A stretch of DNA of 64,000 nucleotides from Ancylobacter pratisalsi (GTDB lineage: Bacteria; Pseudomonadota; Alphaproteobacteria; Rhizobiales; Xanthobacteraceae). Under the pieces are notes generated by a model that saw only the letters and a list, made by a program, of their open reading frames with translations, did not search any database and was not told where the DNA came from. Every line of letters starts with the position of its first letter. The first letter of the stretch is position 1. The stretch is from contig NZ_CP048630.1 in the NCBI RefSeq assembly GCF_010669125.1, forward strand, positions 4,554,531 through 4,618,530, in the 5' to 3' direction. Both the position numbers and the translations under genes were made by a program. Positions 34,047 through 42,588 of this stretch are shown here, piece after piece.

Positions 34047-35399
34047 ATGTCGTCCCCGTCTGTCGCCGCGCCTGCGGGCGCTGTCGTCGCCAACCCGCGG
34101 TCCCGTGTCATCCTGGCCAGCCTGATCGGCACCACGATCGAGTTCTACGACTTCTACGTCTACGCCACGGCCGCGGTGCTAGTGTTTCCGCACCTGTTCT
34201 TTCCCGCCGGCAACGAGACGACGGCGCTGCTCGCCTCCTTCGCCATCTTCGGCGCCGCGATGGTCGCCCGTCCGCTCGGCGCGATCTTCTTCGGCCATCT
34301 GGGTGACCGGCGCGGGCGCAAGGCGACGCTGGTCGGCGCGCTGCTGACCATGGGGCTGGCGACATTCCTGATCGGCGCGCTGCCCACCTATCCGCAGGTC
34401 GGCTGGTTCGCGCCCGCGCTGCTGGTGGTGATGCGTCTGGCGCAGGGATTCGCGCTGGGCGGCGAATGGAGCGGTGCGGCGCTGGTCGCCACCGAGAACG
34501 CCCCGCCCGGCAAGCGCGCCATTTATGGCACCTTCCCGCAGCTTGGCGCGCCGCTGGGGTTCATCCTGGCCAACGGGCTGTTCCTGCTGATCGCCGCCGC
34601 CATGCCCTCGGAGGATCCTTCGCGTCCCTCCGACGCGTTCCTGTCGTGGGGCTGGCGCATTCCCTTCCTGTTCTCGATCGTCATGGTCGTCGTCGGCCTC
34701 TGGGTGCGGCTGAACCTGGTGGAGAGCACCGCCTTCGAAAAGACGGTGAAGGCCGGCAAGCTGCGATCGATGCCGCTTGCCGCCGTGTTCCGTGACCATT
34801 TCCGCGAGGTCATGCTGGGCACCTTCTACATGCTCGCGACCTATGTGCTGTTCTACCTGATGACCACGTTCTCGCTGAGCTATGGCCGGGCGGCGGTGGA
34901 CGCGAAGCTGCCGGGGCTGGGATACGACTACACGACCTTCGTGATGATGATGATCATCGGCGTCGTGTTCTTCGGCATCTTCACCATGGTGTCCGGCCCC
35001 TGGGCCGAGCGCTGGGGGCGCCGCCGCACGCTGATCACGGTGACGCTCGCCATTCTCGTCTTCGGGCTGCTGTGGGTGCCCATGTTCTCGATGGGATCGT
35101 TCGGCGTGATGGCGTGGCTCATCCTCGGCTTCAGCCTGATGGGCATCACCTTCGGGCCGATGGGCGCGCTGCTGCCGGAGCTGTTTCCGGCCAATGTGCG
35201 CTACACCGGCTCGGGCATCGCCTACAACATGTCGTCGATCCTCGGCGCGGCGGTCGCCCCGTTCTTTGCCGTGGCGCTGTGGAGCCTGGGCGGGGGAAGC
35301 CCGTTCTGGGTCGGTGTGTATCTCTCGTCCATGGCCCTGCTGACATTGATCGCCCTGCTGCTCGGCAGCGAGACGCGGGACGTCGACATCGAGGCGTGA
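34047..35399 (+). CDS. MHS-family MFS transporter (metabolite:H+ symporter)
   Basis: This 450-residue transporter has twelve predicted helices. The metabolite:H+ symporter signatures are T-T-I-E-F-Y-D-F-Y in helix 1 (about residues 28-36), G-H-L-G-D-R-R-G-R-K in the helix 2-3 loop, and the A-Q-G-F-A-L-G-G-E-W-S-G-A motif in helix 4. Relatives carry shikimate, alpha-ketoglutarate, citrate or proline/betaine; the substrate cannot be chosen here. It is a single gene, followed 22 bases after its stop by a strong terminator. Confidence 0.9.
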   Translation: MSSPSVAAPAGAVVANPRSRVILASLIGTTIEFYDFYVYATAAVLVFPHLFFPAGNETTALLASFAIFGAAMVARPLGAIFFGHLGDRRGRKATLVGALLTMGLATFLIGALPTYPQVGWFAPALLVVMRLAQGFALGGEWSGAALVATENAPPGKRAIYGTFPQLGAPLGFILANGLFLLIAAAMPSEDPSRPSDAFLSWGWRIPFLFSIVMVVVGLWVRLNLVESTAFEKTVKAGKLRSMPLAAVFRDHFREVMLGTFYMLATYVLFYLMTTFSLSYGRAAVDAKLPGLGYDYTTFVMMMIIGVVFFGIFTMVSGPWAERWGRRRTLITVTLAILVFGLLWVPMFSMGSFGVMAWLILGFSLMGITFGPMGALLPELFPANVRYTGSGIAYNMSSILGAAVAPFFAVALWSLGGGSPFWVGVYLSSMALLTLIALLLGSETRDVDIEA

Positions 35400-35421
35400 G
35401 CCCGGTCCTCATCTGACGACG

Positions 35422-35451
35422 AACGGGGCGGTCCGGACCGCCCCGTTTTCA
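35422..35451 (+). terminator. Rho-independent terminator after MHS transporter gene
   Basis: A 26-base perfect palindrome (AACGGGGCGGTCC and its complement, 35422-35447) can form a 10-11-bp stem with a tight loop, followed by a short T-run. It ends the MFS transcript. Being symmetric, it could also act on the other strand. Confidence 0.8.
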
Positions 35452-35690
35452 TTTGCAGCCCCACCCTGCCGCGCGAGGGTCGCCGCCGCGCGGGGAACTG
35501 ACGTGGGAGCGGCTCGCCCGCACGCCCTCGCCCGAGCCTAGCCGCGCCAGCCGCGCGACGATCCCCCGCTGTCGGACGGCACCCGCGCGCACTCTGCCCA
35601 CGCCTGCCGGACGGCACCCGCCGACATCCGCGAAAGACGCTTGCACCGCGCGCAAACCCGCACCAACTGGCACATCCTTTGCTTTTCAGT

Positions 35691-35702
35691 CTTGTATACA
35701 AG
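35691..35702. promoter_or_regulatory. Palindrome CTTGTATACAAG, likely GntR (FCD) operator
   Basis: This perfect 12-bp palindrome lies 16 bases before the GntR gene start. The TTGTATACAA core matches the T-x-G-T-x-x-x-x-A-C-x-A pattern of FadR/FCD-type GntR sites. The position suggests autoregulation, and control of the amino-acid ABC operon if it is co-transcribed. Confidence 0.65.
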
Positions 35703-35718
35703 TTTGTGAGCAACAGTG

Positions 35719-36507
35719 ATGAACCCGTCTACCGCCAATATCGAAGAGGCCATCCTCTCCGCCATCCTGGCCGGCCGCATCAATCCCGGCACGCGGCTCG
35801 GCGAGCAGAAGCTGGCGGACCTGTTCGGCGTGTCGCGCACCCGCGTGCGGGAGGCGATGATGCGGCTCGAAACCCGTGGAATCGTTCAGGTCAGCGCCCG
35901 GCGTGGCTGGTTCGTGGTGGAGCCGTCGGCGGAAGAGGCGCGCGAGGCCTTCCAGACCCGCCGCGTGATCGAGACCGGGCTGCTGCAGACCCTGCGCAGC
36001 GTGCCGCCGGCGGTGGTGAAGAGCCTCAAGGAACATGTCCAGATCGAGCGCGAGGCCATCGATTCCGGTGACGTGCACTCGCGTGCCTGTCTTCTGGGCG
36101 ATTTTCACATCCATCTCGCCGACGCTTTGGGCAATCGCCTGCTCACCGAGATCATCCGTGACCTCACCGCGCGCACCACGCTGATCTCGATGCTCTACCA
36201 ACCGACCGAGAAGGCGGCGGAATCGAGCCACGACCACGAGGACATCGTCGCCGCGCTGGAGAGCGGCAATGTCGAGGCCGCCGCGCAGCTGATGGACGAG
36301 CACATCGCCAAGGTCGAGGCGGGGCTGGACCTGACCGCCAAACCCGACCCGCTGGCCGGCCTTCGCGAGCTGCTGACCCCCAACACCTTCGCCGGCACGC
36401 CGCCGTCCATTCCGCACGTTCCGATTCTGCCGCAGGCCCGCGCCCAGTCCGGGCACGGCCTCGCGGCAACGCAGACCCGCCGTCCCCCAACCCGAAAAAA
36501 GGACTGA
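35719..36507 (+). CDS. GntR-family regulator, FadR/FCD subfamily
   Basis: This regulator of about 262 residues starts at ATG 35719 or the GTG three bases earlier. Residues ~5-72 form a winged helix-turn-helix with the subfamily-typical G-x-R-L-x-E-x-x-L-A-x-x-x-x-V-S-R-T-x-V-R-E. Residues ~80-225 form an all-helical FCD effector domain with three metal-ligand-type His: H119 in G-D-F-H-I-H-L-A, and His in the H-D-H-E-D and D-E-H segments. The ~40 residues at the C-terminus are Pro-rich and probably flexible. Only three bases separate it from the binding protein gene of a polar amino-acid ABC importer, whose expression it probably controls. Confidence 0.9.
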   Translation: MNPSTANIEEAILSAILAGRINPGTRLGEQKLADLFGVSRTRVREAMMRLETRGIVQVSARRGWFVVEPSAEEAREAFQTRRVIETGLLQTLRSVPPAVVKSLKEHVQIEREAIDSGDVHSRACLLGDFHIHLADALGNRLLTEIIRDLTARTTLISMLYQPTEKAAESSHDHEDIVAALESGNVEAAAQLMDEHIAKVEAGLDLTAKPDPLAGLRELLTPNTFAGTPPSIPHVPILPQARAQSGHGLAATQTRRPPTRKKD

Positions 36508-36510
36508 CAC

Positions 36511-37314
36511 ATGAACTGCAGGACTCTGTTCAATCGCCGGACCCTTCTGGCTCTCGTCGCCGGCACCGTGGTGGCCACACAGGCGCCGCTGCACGCCCGC
36601 GCCGACGCGCTCGCCACCATCGAGGCCAACAAGGTGATCCGCATCGCGGTGCCACAGGACTTCCCGCCCTTCGGCACGGTCGGCACCGACATGCAGCCCA
36701 AGGGCTACGACGTCGACATGGCCAAGCTCATCGCCGACAAGCTCGGCGTGAAGCTGGAGCTGGTGCCGGTGACCAGCGCCAACCGCATTCCCTACCTTCA
36801 GACCAACAAGGTCGACCTCGTCATCTCCAGCCTCGGCAAGAATCCCGACCGCGAGAAGGTGATCGACTTCACAATGGCTTACGCGCCGTTCTTCAACGGA
36901 GTCTTCGGCCCAGCCGATGTCATGGTGAAGGACGCCAAGGGCCTCTCGGGCAAGACGATCGGCGTGACCCGTGGCGCCATCGAGGACCTGGAGCTGACCA
37001 AGATCGCCCCGGCCGACGTGACCATCAAGCGCTACGAGGACAATAACGGCACCATCTCCGCCTTCCTGTCCGGCCAGGTCGATCTGGTCGCCACCGGCAA
37101 TGTGGTCGCCGCCGCCATCATCGAGCGCAACCCGCCGAAGAAGCCGGAGATCAAGTTCCTGATCAAGAACTCACCCTGCTACATCGGCCTCAACAAGGAC
37201 GAGCCGGCCCTGCTGGCCAAGGTCAACGAGATCATCACCGCCGCCAAGAAGGACGGCGCGCTCGACGCCATCTCCGAAAAGTGGCTCGGCGCGAAGCTGC
37301 CGGCCGAGCTCTGA
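36511..37314 (+). CDS. Amino-acid ABC transporter substrate-binding protein (SBP family 3)
   Basis: This 267-residue periplasmic protein has a signal peptide of about 31 residues (two Arg, then L-L-A-L-V-A-G-T-V-V). The mature N-terminus I-R-I-A-V-P-Q-D-F-P-P-F-G and the G-Y-D-V-D-M-A-K motif are those of family 3 binding proteins. The N-R-I-P-Y-L-Q segment and the acidic D-F-T strand provide the alpha-amino and carboxylate contacts in this family. Ligand is a polar amino acid or amino-acid-like compound; the exact one is not predictable. It heads the importer gene set that continues to 39468. Confidence 0.92.
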   Translation: MNCRTLFNRRTLLALVAGTVVATQAPLHARADALATIEANKVIRIAVPQDFPPFGTVGTDMQPKGYDVDMAKLIADKLGVKLELVPVTSANRIPYLQTNKVDLVISSLGKNPDREKVIDFTMAYAPFFNGVFGPADVMVKDAKGLSGKTIGVTRGAIEDLELTKIAPADVTIKRYEDNNGTISAFLSGQVDLVATGNVVAAAIIERNPPKKPEIKFLIKNSPCYIGLNKDEPALLAKVNEIITAAKKDGALDAISEKWLGAKLPAEL

Positions 37315-37334
37315 TCCCTCCGCCGGCCCCAACC

Positions 37335-37374
37335 GCCCTGCTCCCGCGCGCCGACGCGGCCACGAGAGCAGGGC
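37335..37374 (+). promoter_or_regulatory. Intercistronic hairpin between binding-protein and permease genes
   Basis: GCCCTGCTC (37335-37343) pairs with GAGCAGGGC (37366-37374) around a GC-rich loop that can pair internally. There is no following T-run, so it is probably not a terminator. In this position such hairpins often stabilise the upstream mRNA so that binding protein is made in excess over membrane subunits. Confidence 0.5.
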
Positions 37375-37423
37375 CTGAGGGCTCGACGCGTTCAAACGGT
37401 GGTTCCTCGCGGGAGTTCACGGC

Positions 37424-38095
37424 ATGAACTACGCATTCGATTACGGCTGGCTGCTGGTGTACTGGCCAGTCCTGCTCAAGGGCATCGGCATCACCGTCGA
37501 GCTGACCCTGGTGGGTGGCGTGCTCGGCGTCTCGCTCGGCATTGCCTGCGCGTGGGCGCGGGCGCTGGGGCCCGGCTGGCTGCGGCCTGTCGTGGCCATC
37601 TATGTCGAGATGATCCGCAACACGCCGTTCCTGATCCAGCTGTTCTTCATCTTTTTCGGCCTGCCCGCGCTCGGCGTGCGCATGGGCGAGCTGGAGGCGG
37701 CCAACCTGGCCATGGTGATCAATCTCGGCGCCTATGGCTGCGAGATCATCCGCGCCGGCATACAGGCGACACCCAAGGGGCAGTTCGAGGCCGGGGCGAG
37801 CCTGGGCATGAGCCGGATCCAGACCTTCTGGCACGTCATCCTGGTCCCGGCCCTGCAACGGATCTGGCCGGCGCTGTCCTCGCAGATCGTGATCGTGATG
37901 CTGGGCTCGGCGGCGGTGTCGCAGATCGCGGCGGAGGACCTGACCTTCGCGGCGAACTTCATCCAGTCGCGCACCTTCCGGGCCTTCGAGGCCTACTTCG
38001 TCACCACGCTGATCTACCTCGCCCTGGCGATCGCGCTGCGCCAGATCCTGCGCGGCCTCGGCTGGACGATCTTCCCAAGACGCGCGACGCGGTGA
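37424..38095 (+). CDS. Polar amino-acid ABC transporter permease
   Basis: This 223-residue inner-membrane subunit is of the HisM/GlnP type. Helix 1 lies at about residues 13-38, the M-I-R-N-T-P-F-L-I-Q motif at about 62-71, and the EAA loop (E-A-G-A-S-L-G-M) near 124-131. It pairs with the second permease encoded 10 bases downstream. Confidence 0.92.
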   Translation: MNYAFDYGWLLVYWPVLLKGIGITVELTLVGGVLGVSLGIACAWARALGPGWLRPVVAIYVEMIRNTPFLIQLFFIFFGLPALGVRMGELEAANLAMVINLGAYGCEIIRAGIQATPKGQFEAGASLGMSRIQTFWHVILVPALQRIWPALSSQIVIVMLGSAAVSQIAAEDLTFAANFIQSRTFRAFEAYFVTTLIYLALAIALRQILRGLGWTIFPRRATR

Positions 38096-38105
38096 GGAGG
38101 CGGAC

Positions 38106-38765
38106 ATGAACGATTTCACCATCTGGGACATCGTGCGCAACCTGCTGCTGGCGGCGCGCTGGACGGTGGCCCTTTCCATCGTCTCCTTCATCGGCGGCGG
38201 CCTTGTCGGCGCGGGACTGCTGTTCGCGCGCATCGGCAAGGGCCGCGCCGGACAGATCCTGGTGCGGACCTATGTCGAGCTGTTCCAGGGCACGCCGCTG
38301 CTGATGCAGCTGTTCCTCGCCTTCTTCGGGCTGGGCCTGTTCGGCATCGATGTGCCGGCCTGGCTCGCGGCCGGGCTGGCGCTGATCCTGTGGACCGCCG
38401 CGTTCCTGACCGAGATCTGGCGCGGCTGCGTCGAATCCATCGCCAAGGGCCAGTGGGAGGCCTCGTCGAGCCTGGGCATGGGGTACATCCAGCAGATGCG
38501 CCACGTGATCCTGCCGCAGGCGCTGAAGATCGCCGTGCCGCCCACGGTGGGCTTTTCGGTGCAGGTGGTGAAGGGCACGGCGCTGACCTCCATCATCGGC
38601 TTCGTCGAGCTTTCCAAGGCCGGCACCATCGTCACCAACGCCACCTTCGAGCCCTTCACCGTCTATGGCGTGGTCGCGCTCATCTATTTCTGCCTGTGCT
38701 GGCCGCTGTCCAAGTCTTCCCAGATCCTCGAGAGGAAGCTCAATGTCGCTCATCGAAATCACTGA
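38106..38765 (+). CDS. Polar amino-acid ABC transporter permease
   Basis: This 219-residue permease is homologous to the one upstream. The family motif reads E-L-F-Q-G-T-P-L-L-M-Q (about residues 58-68), and the EAA loop is E-A-S-S-S-L-G-M near 117-124. Its 3' end overlaps the first 23 bases of the ATPase gene in another frame, implying translational coupling of channel and motor. Confidence 0.92.
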   Translation: MNDFTIWDIVRNLLLAARWTVALSIVSFIGGGLVGAGLLFARIGKGRAGQILVRTYVELFQGTPLLMQLFLAFFGLGLFGIDVPAWLAAGLALILWTAAFLTEIWRGCVESIAKGQWEASSSLGMGYIQQMRHVILPQALKIAVPPTVGFSVQVVKGTALTSIIGFVELSKAGTIVTNATFEPFTVYGVVALIYFCLCWPLSKSSQILERKLNVAHRNH

Positions 38766-39468
38766 AGTGAAGAAGCGCTTCGGCGACAACGAAGTGCTGA
38801 AGGGCATCAATATCGACGTCGCGCCCGGCGAGGTGATCGCCATCATCGGCAAGTCCGGCTCGGGCAAGTCGACCCTGCTGCGCTGCATCAACGGGCTGGA
38901 GAGCATCGACGAGGGCTCGATCTCGGTCGCCGGCGCGCAGCTGCTGCCAGACGAGCTGCACCTGAAGGCGCTGCGCCTCAAGGTCGGCATGATCTTCCAG
39001 CAGTTCAACCTGTTCCCGCACCTCACGGCCGGCCGGAACGTCATGCTCTCGCAGATGGTCGTCAAGAAGACGCCACGGGGCGAGGCGGAAACGATGGCCA
39101 AGAAGATGCTGGAACGCGTCGGCCTCGGCCACAAGTTCGACGCCTATCCGGACGAGCTTTCCGGCGGCCAGCAGCAGCGCGTCGCCATCGCCCGCGCGCT
39201 CGCCATGCAGCCCATCGCCCTGCTGTGCGACGAAATCACCTCGGCGCTCGACCCCGAACTGGTCAATGAAGTGCTCGCCGTGGTGAAGGAACTGGCCTCG
39301 GAAGGCATGACGCTGCTCATGGTGACACACGAAATGCGCTTCGCCCGCGACGTGTGCTCGCGTGTGGTGTTCATGCATCAGGGCCGCGTGCACGAGATCG
39401 GGCCGCCCAATGAGGTGTTCGCCGCCCCGAAGACGCCGGAGCTGCGGCAGTTCCTCGGCATGCTGTAG
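38743..39468 (+). CDS. Polar amino-acid ABC transporter ATPase (GlnQ/HisP-like)
   Basis: This 241-residue ATPase starts at ATG 38743 ([11 protein letters not shown]), 23 bases inside the permease gene, preceded by an AGAGGA ribosome-binding site. Walker A is G-K-S-G-S-G-K-S near residue 34, the C-loop is L-S-G-G-Q-Q-Q-R, Walker B ends C-D-E-I, and the H-loop is V-T-H-E-M-R-F-A-R. All catalytic residues are present. Length and the H-E-M-x-F-A motif are typical of the amino-acid importer family. This is the last gene of the unit starting with the GntR gene. Confidence 0.94.
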   Translation: MSLIEITEVKKRFGDNEVLKGINIDVAPGEVIAIIGKSGSGKSTLLRCINGLESIDEGSISVAGAQLLPDELHLKALRLKVGMIFQQFNLFPHLTAGRNVMLSQMVVKKTPRGEAETMAKKMLERVGLGHKFDAYPDELSGGQQQRVAIARALAMQPIALLCDEITSALDPELVNEVLAVVKELASEGMTLLMVTHEMRFARDVCSRVVFMHQGRVHEIGPPNEVFAAPKTPELRQFLGML

Positions 39469-39614
39469 GCGCCCTCGCCTCTGCAACGACCGTCGCGGGA
39501 GGGGTCCACTTACGCGGCGGTCACCCGCCCGCTCTCGGGTTCCGCCGGAGCGGACGCCGAGGCAGCGAGAGCGCTGGGCAGTCGAGGCCCGCGGCCCGCG
39601 GCCGGAGCGCGGGC

Positions 39615-40298
39615 CTATGAGGCGGCGGCCAGTGCCGGCAGGCTGCCGAGCGCCTTCATTATGCCAAGCGCCGCTGAATCGAGAACCGGGATGTGCAGAT
39701 CCCTGCGCGGGCAGCCGGCAAGGCGATGGCCGGCGAGATTGGTGCTCCAGACCAGCACGGCGTCCAGCGTCGCGGTCGACGCCAGTCGCAAGGCGTGCGC
39801 CTCGATTTCATCGGGCTGGACGTTCGCCGCCTCGAAGTTGTCGCTGATGTCGAAATTGTGCCCGGCCACGATCTCGATCCCCTCGCTGGCGAAGGTCTGC
39901 CGCAGCCGCCTGCCGTCCGCCTCCCCGCCCTGCGCGACCAGCCCGATGCGACGCAGATTGCTCTGCCGGAGATGGTCGACCGTCGCCAATGCCGTGGTGG
40001 TGCAGGCAATGCCGGTCTCGGCCTCGATCATCGCCGCGAGCTGGCGGTCCGGCTCGAACCCGATCAGCGCCCCGCGCGTCGCATTCCAGAGAATGACGTC
40101 GGGCTGGGCTTGCGCCAGCATCTGCGCCGCTTCCCGGAAGGCCTGCATGGTGTAACCGTCCGGCGGATGCCCGCCATAGGGCACGCGGGTGAAGCACGCA
40201 TCGATGCCCGGCAGGTCGTCGAGAATGTCGCGGGTCACGCGTTCGACCACACGGTTCGACGAGGGCAGGATGATCCCTATGGCACGGGGAATGCGCAT
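39615..40298 (-). CDS. Asp/Glu racemase-superfamily protein lacking both catalytic cysteines
   Basis: This 227-residue protein, starting at ATG 40298 (MRIPRAIGII), has the two-domain Asp/Glu racemase/maleate isomerase/arylmalonate decarboxylase fold: an N-terminal G-I-I-L-P-S-S-N loop and a G-L-V-A-Q-G-G strand-turn opening the second domain. The two catalytic positions are altered. Where maleate isomerases have Y-A-C-T-S it reads W-N-A-T-R (Ala73), and where the second Cys sits in S-C-T-N-L it reads W-S-T-N-L (Ser185). Racemase or isomerase chemistry by a cysteine pair is therefore unlikely; a decarboxylase, other lyase or binding function is possible. It is the last gene of the spermidine/putrescine-type ABC operon, 8 bases after the ATPase gene. 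Confidence 0.75.
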   Translation of the reverse strand: MRIPRAIGIILPSSNRVVERVTRDILDDLPGIDACFTRVPYGGHPPDGYTMQAFREAAQMLAQAQPDVILWNATRGALIGFEPDRQLAAMIEAETGIACTTTALATVDHLRQSNLRRIGLVAQGGEADGRRLRQTFASEGIEIVAGHNFDISDNFEAANVQPDEIEAHALRLASTATLDAVLVWSTNLAGHRLAGCPRRDLHIPVLDSAALGIMKALGSLPALAAAS

Positions 40299-40306
40299 CG
40301 GCCGGC

Positions 40307-41413
40307 TCACTGTTCGCGCACCACCAGCGTGCGCGCCGCCGACCAGCTGGCCGACCAGACCTCGCCCACGCACGGCGCCATGGTCGCCGCCTCCTCGATC
40401 GGGATGGACGCCTGGAACTCCAGCTCATCGTTGATCCTGAGCCAGACGGCGAGAGCCTGCCCCTTGAACAGGCTGCGCAGAATGGTTCCACTGACCACGT
40501 TGGCGGCGGCGGACGCGGGGCCCGGCGCCAGCCTCACGCATTCGGGCCGGATGGCCACCGCCACCCTGTCCCGCGCGACGCAGTTGTTGGCGATCGCGCT
40601 TTCGATCAGATGGCCATGGGCCGTCTTCAGAAGCGTGCGCCCGCCCGCCTTGTCGATGATCTCGGCGGGAAGGAAATTCGACGTGCCGATGAAGTCGGCG
40701 ACGAAATGGGAGACCGGACGATCGTAGATGATCCGGGCACTGTCGACCTGCTCGATACGCCCACCCCGCATCACCGCGATCTGGTCGGCGAGAATGAGCG
40801 CCTCTTCCTGGTCGTGGGTGACCAGAATGGTGGTGAGGCCGAGTTCATTGCAGAGCTGGCGCAGCTCGATCTGCATCTCCTCGCGCAGCTTGCGGTCGAG
40901 CGCCCCGAACGGTTCGTCGAGCAGCAGCACGCGCGGCCGGTAGACGATCGCCCGCGCCATCGCCACCCGTTGCTGCTGGCCGCCGGAAAGCGCCGCCGGC
41001 ATGCGGTCCTCAAAACCGGCGAGCCGCACCAGCGCCAGCGCCTCGCGGGCACGCTGGCCGATTTCGGCCTTCGGGACGCCGCGCATGGAAAGGCCGAACG
41101 CCACATTTTCCAGCACCGTGAGGTGGGGGAAAAGCGCGTAGTTCTGGAACAGCATGCCGAGATTGCGTCGATGCACCGGAAGACTGGTGACCGAGGCGCC
41201 GTCGATGGTGATGTCGCCCGCCGTCGGCGTCACAAGGCCGGCGATCATGCGCAGCGTCGTGGTCTTGCCGCAGCCGGAAGGCCCGAGCAGGGCGAGGATT
41301 TCCCCGCCTGCGGCCGTGAGGTTCACATCGCGCACCGCCTGGATGTCGCCATAGGAACGGCAGATGCCGGTAAGGCGGACCTCGCCGCCGCTGGCGAATG
41401 TCGAGCTTGCCAT
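40307..41413 (-). CDS. ABC importer ATPase, PotA/spermidine-putrescine type
   Basis: This 368-residue ATPase is of the CUT1/PotA group. Walker A is G-P-S-G-C-G-K-T near residue 44, the C-loop is L-S-G-G-Q-Q-Q-R, Walker B ends L-D-E-P, and the H-loop is V-T-H-D-Q-E-E-A. After about residue 240 there is a C-terminal TOBE-like regulatory domain of two OB-fold-like strands sets. Together with two permeases and a binding protein encoded upstream on the same strand it forms a complete importer. The substrate may be a polyamine or another small charged organic compound. Confidence 0.92.
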   Translation of the reverse strand: MASSTFASGGEVRLTGICRSYGDIQAVRDVNLTAAGGEILALLGPSGCGKTTTLRMIAGLVTPTAGDITIDGASVTSLPVHRRNLGMLFQNYALFPHLTVLENVAFGLSMRGVPKAEIGQRAREALALVRLAGFEDRMPAALSGGQQQRVAMARAIVYRPRVLLLDEPFGALDRKLREEMQIELRQLCNELGLTTILVTHDQEEALILADQIAVMRGGRIEQVDSARIIYDRPVSHFVADFIGTSNFLPAEIIDKAGGRTLLKTAHGHLIESAIANNCVARDRVAVAIRPECVRLAPGPASAAANVVSGTILRSLFKGQALAVWLRINDELEFQASIPIEEAATMAPCVGEVWSASWSAARTLVVREQ

Positions 41414-41478
41414 CTCGTGTCTCCAAGGGTGCGCCGTGGCGGAGCCGCCGGGTGGGCGGCTCGCGCTCTCAAAGACGG

Positions 41479-42549
41479 TCAGACGGCGAAGATGCCGTTG
41501 AGCTTCTCGGTCCAGCCCGAGCGGCGGGCGTTGATGTATTCCCAGTCGGGCGTGAACAGGCCGCGCTTGTCCATCTCCGCGACCGGATAGGCGAGATATT
41601 TCAGCGTCTCGGGCGAGAACTCGATTCCGGAGACCGGAGGGGCCGTGAGCGCGTATTCGGAGAACGCCTTCTGCACCGCGGGCTCCAGCATGCGGTTCAT
41701 GAAGGCGACCGCGACGTCCCGGTTCGGGCCGTCCTTCACCAGCACCTGGCAGTTATTGCCGGCGAACGAGCCTTCCGAGGGGAAGCTCATCGTCACCGGC
41801 GCGCCCTTGGCCGTGTAGGGATAGACGTACTTCGACAGCTCCAGCAGGCCGATGTCGGCCTGGCCCTGCGCGACCTCGTTGGCGGCCTGCGGGCCGTTGT
41901 CGAACAGGTTCATGATGTTGGGCTTCAGCGCGGCGACCTTGTCGAAACTGTCGTCCACCAGATACTGCGCCTCGGCGAACGGCTTGCCGGACTTTACCGC
42001 CGCCGCGACGATGAGGAAGAAGACGGAGGGCGTGTTCTTCGGGCTGACGAGCTTCAGCTTGCCGGCATATTCGGGCTTCCACAGCTCCGCATAGCTGGAC
42101 GGCGGCGTGATCGAGGTGTTGTGGAACATGCTGCCCACAGAGATCGCCACTGCCGTGCCCCAGCCGTCGAAGCCGAAGCGCGGATACAGGTTGGCAAGCG
42201 CCGGCATGTCGGCGGCCGGCAGCTGCTCGATCAGGCCTTCGCTCTTGCAGATCGGGATCGCCACGTCATCGATGAACATGACGGAGAATTTCGGATTGGC
42301 CTTGGTCGCGCGCATCTTGCCGACATTGGCGAGGGTGAAGCCCTCCTCCGCCGTGACCTTGCAGCCGAAATCCTTCTCGAAGGCCGGGATGATGTTCTTC
42401 TTCACGAACTCGCCCTGCGAGCCGCCCCAGATGCCGATCTGGATTTCCTTGCCCTGCGCCCAACCATTGCGCACGAACCCCATGGGAGCGGCGAGCGCGC
42501 CGGCGCCGAGGACAAGCTTGCCGAAACCACGGCGAGAAATCTGTGTCAT
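41479..42549 (-). CDS. ABC importer substrate-binding protein, PotD/family 1-like, Tat signal
   Basis: This 356-residue periplasmic binding protein has an N-terminal twin-arginine motif S-R-R-G-F-G-K followed by a short hydrophobic segment and cleavage near residue 31, so export folded by Tat is likely. The mature part begins with an I-Q-I-G-I-W-G-G strand and has the E-K-D-F-G-C-K-V-T pattern of spermidine/putrescine-type proteins. Acidic residues that clamp polyamine amino groups in PotD are not clearly conserved, so the ligand may differ. It lies between the permease and ATPase genes in the operon. Confidence 0.9.
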   Translation of the reverse strand: MTQISRRGFGKLVLGAGALAAPMGFVRNGWAQGKEIQIGIWGGSQGEFVKKNIIPAFEKDFGCKVTAEEGFTLANVGKMRATKANPKFSVMFIDDVAIPICKSEGLIEQLPAADMPALANLYPRFGFDGWGTAVAISVGSMFHNTSITPPSSYAELWKPEYAGKLKLVSPKNTPSVFFLIVAAAVKSGKPFAEAQYLVDDSFDKVAALKPNIMNLFDNGPQAANEVAQGQADIGLLELSKYVYPYTAKGAPVTMSFPSEGSFAGNNCQVLVKDGPNRDVAVAFMNRMLEPAVQKAFSEYALTAPPVSGIEFSPETLKYLAYPVAEMDKRGLFTPDWEYINARRSGWTEKLNGIFAV

Positions 42550-42588
42550 GACCTGTTCCCTTGTTCTGGTTTGATTTGTCGCCGGCCG

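Noticed and set aside
39586..39615. GC-rich inverted repeat (GGCCCGCG / CGCGGGCC) as terminator between convergent genes
   Set aside because: Its right arm ends at the racemase-like gene stop and there is no T-run on either side, so it is only a GC-rich chance palindrome on present evidence.
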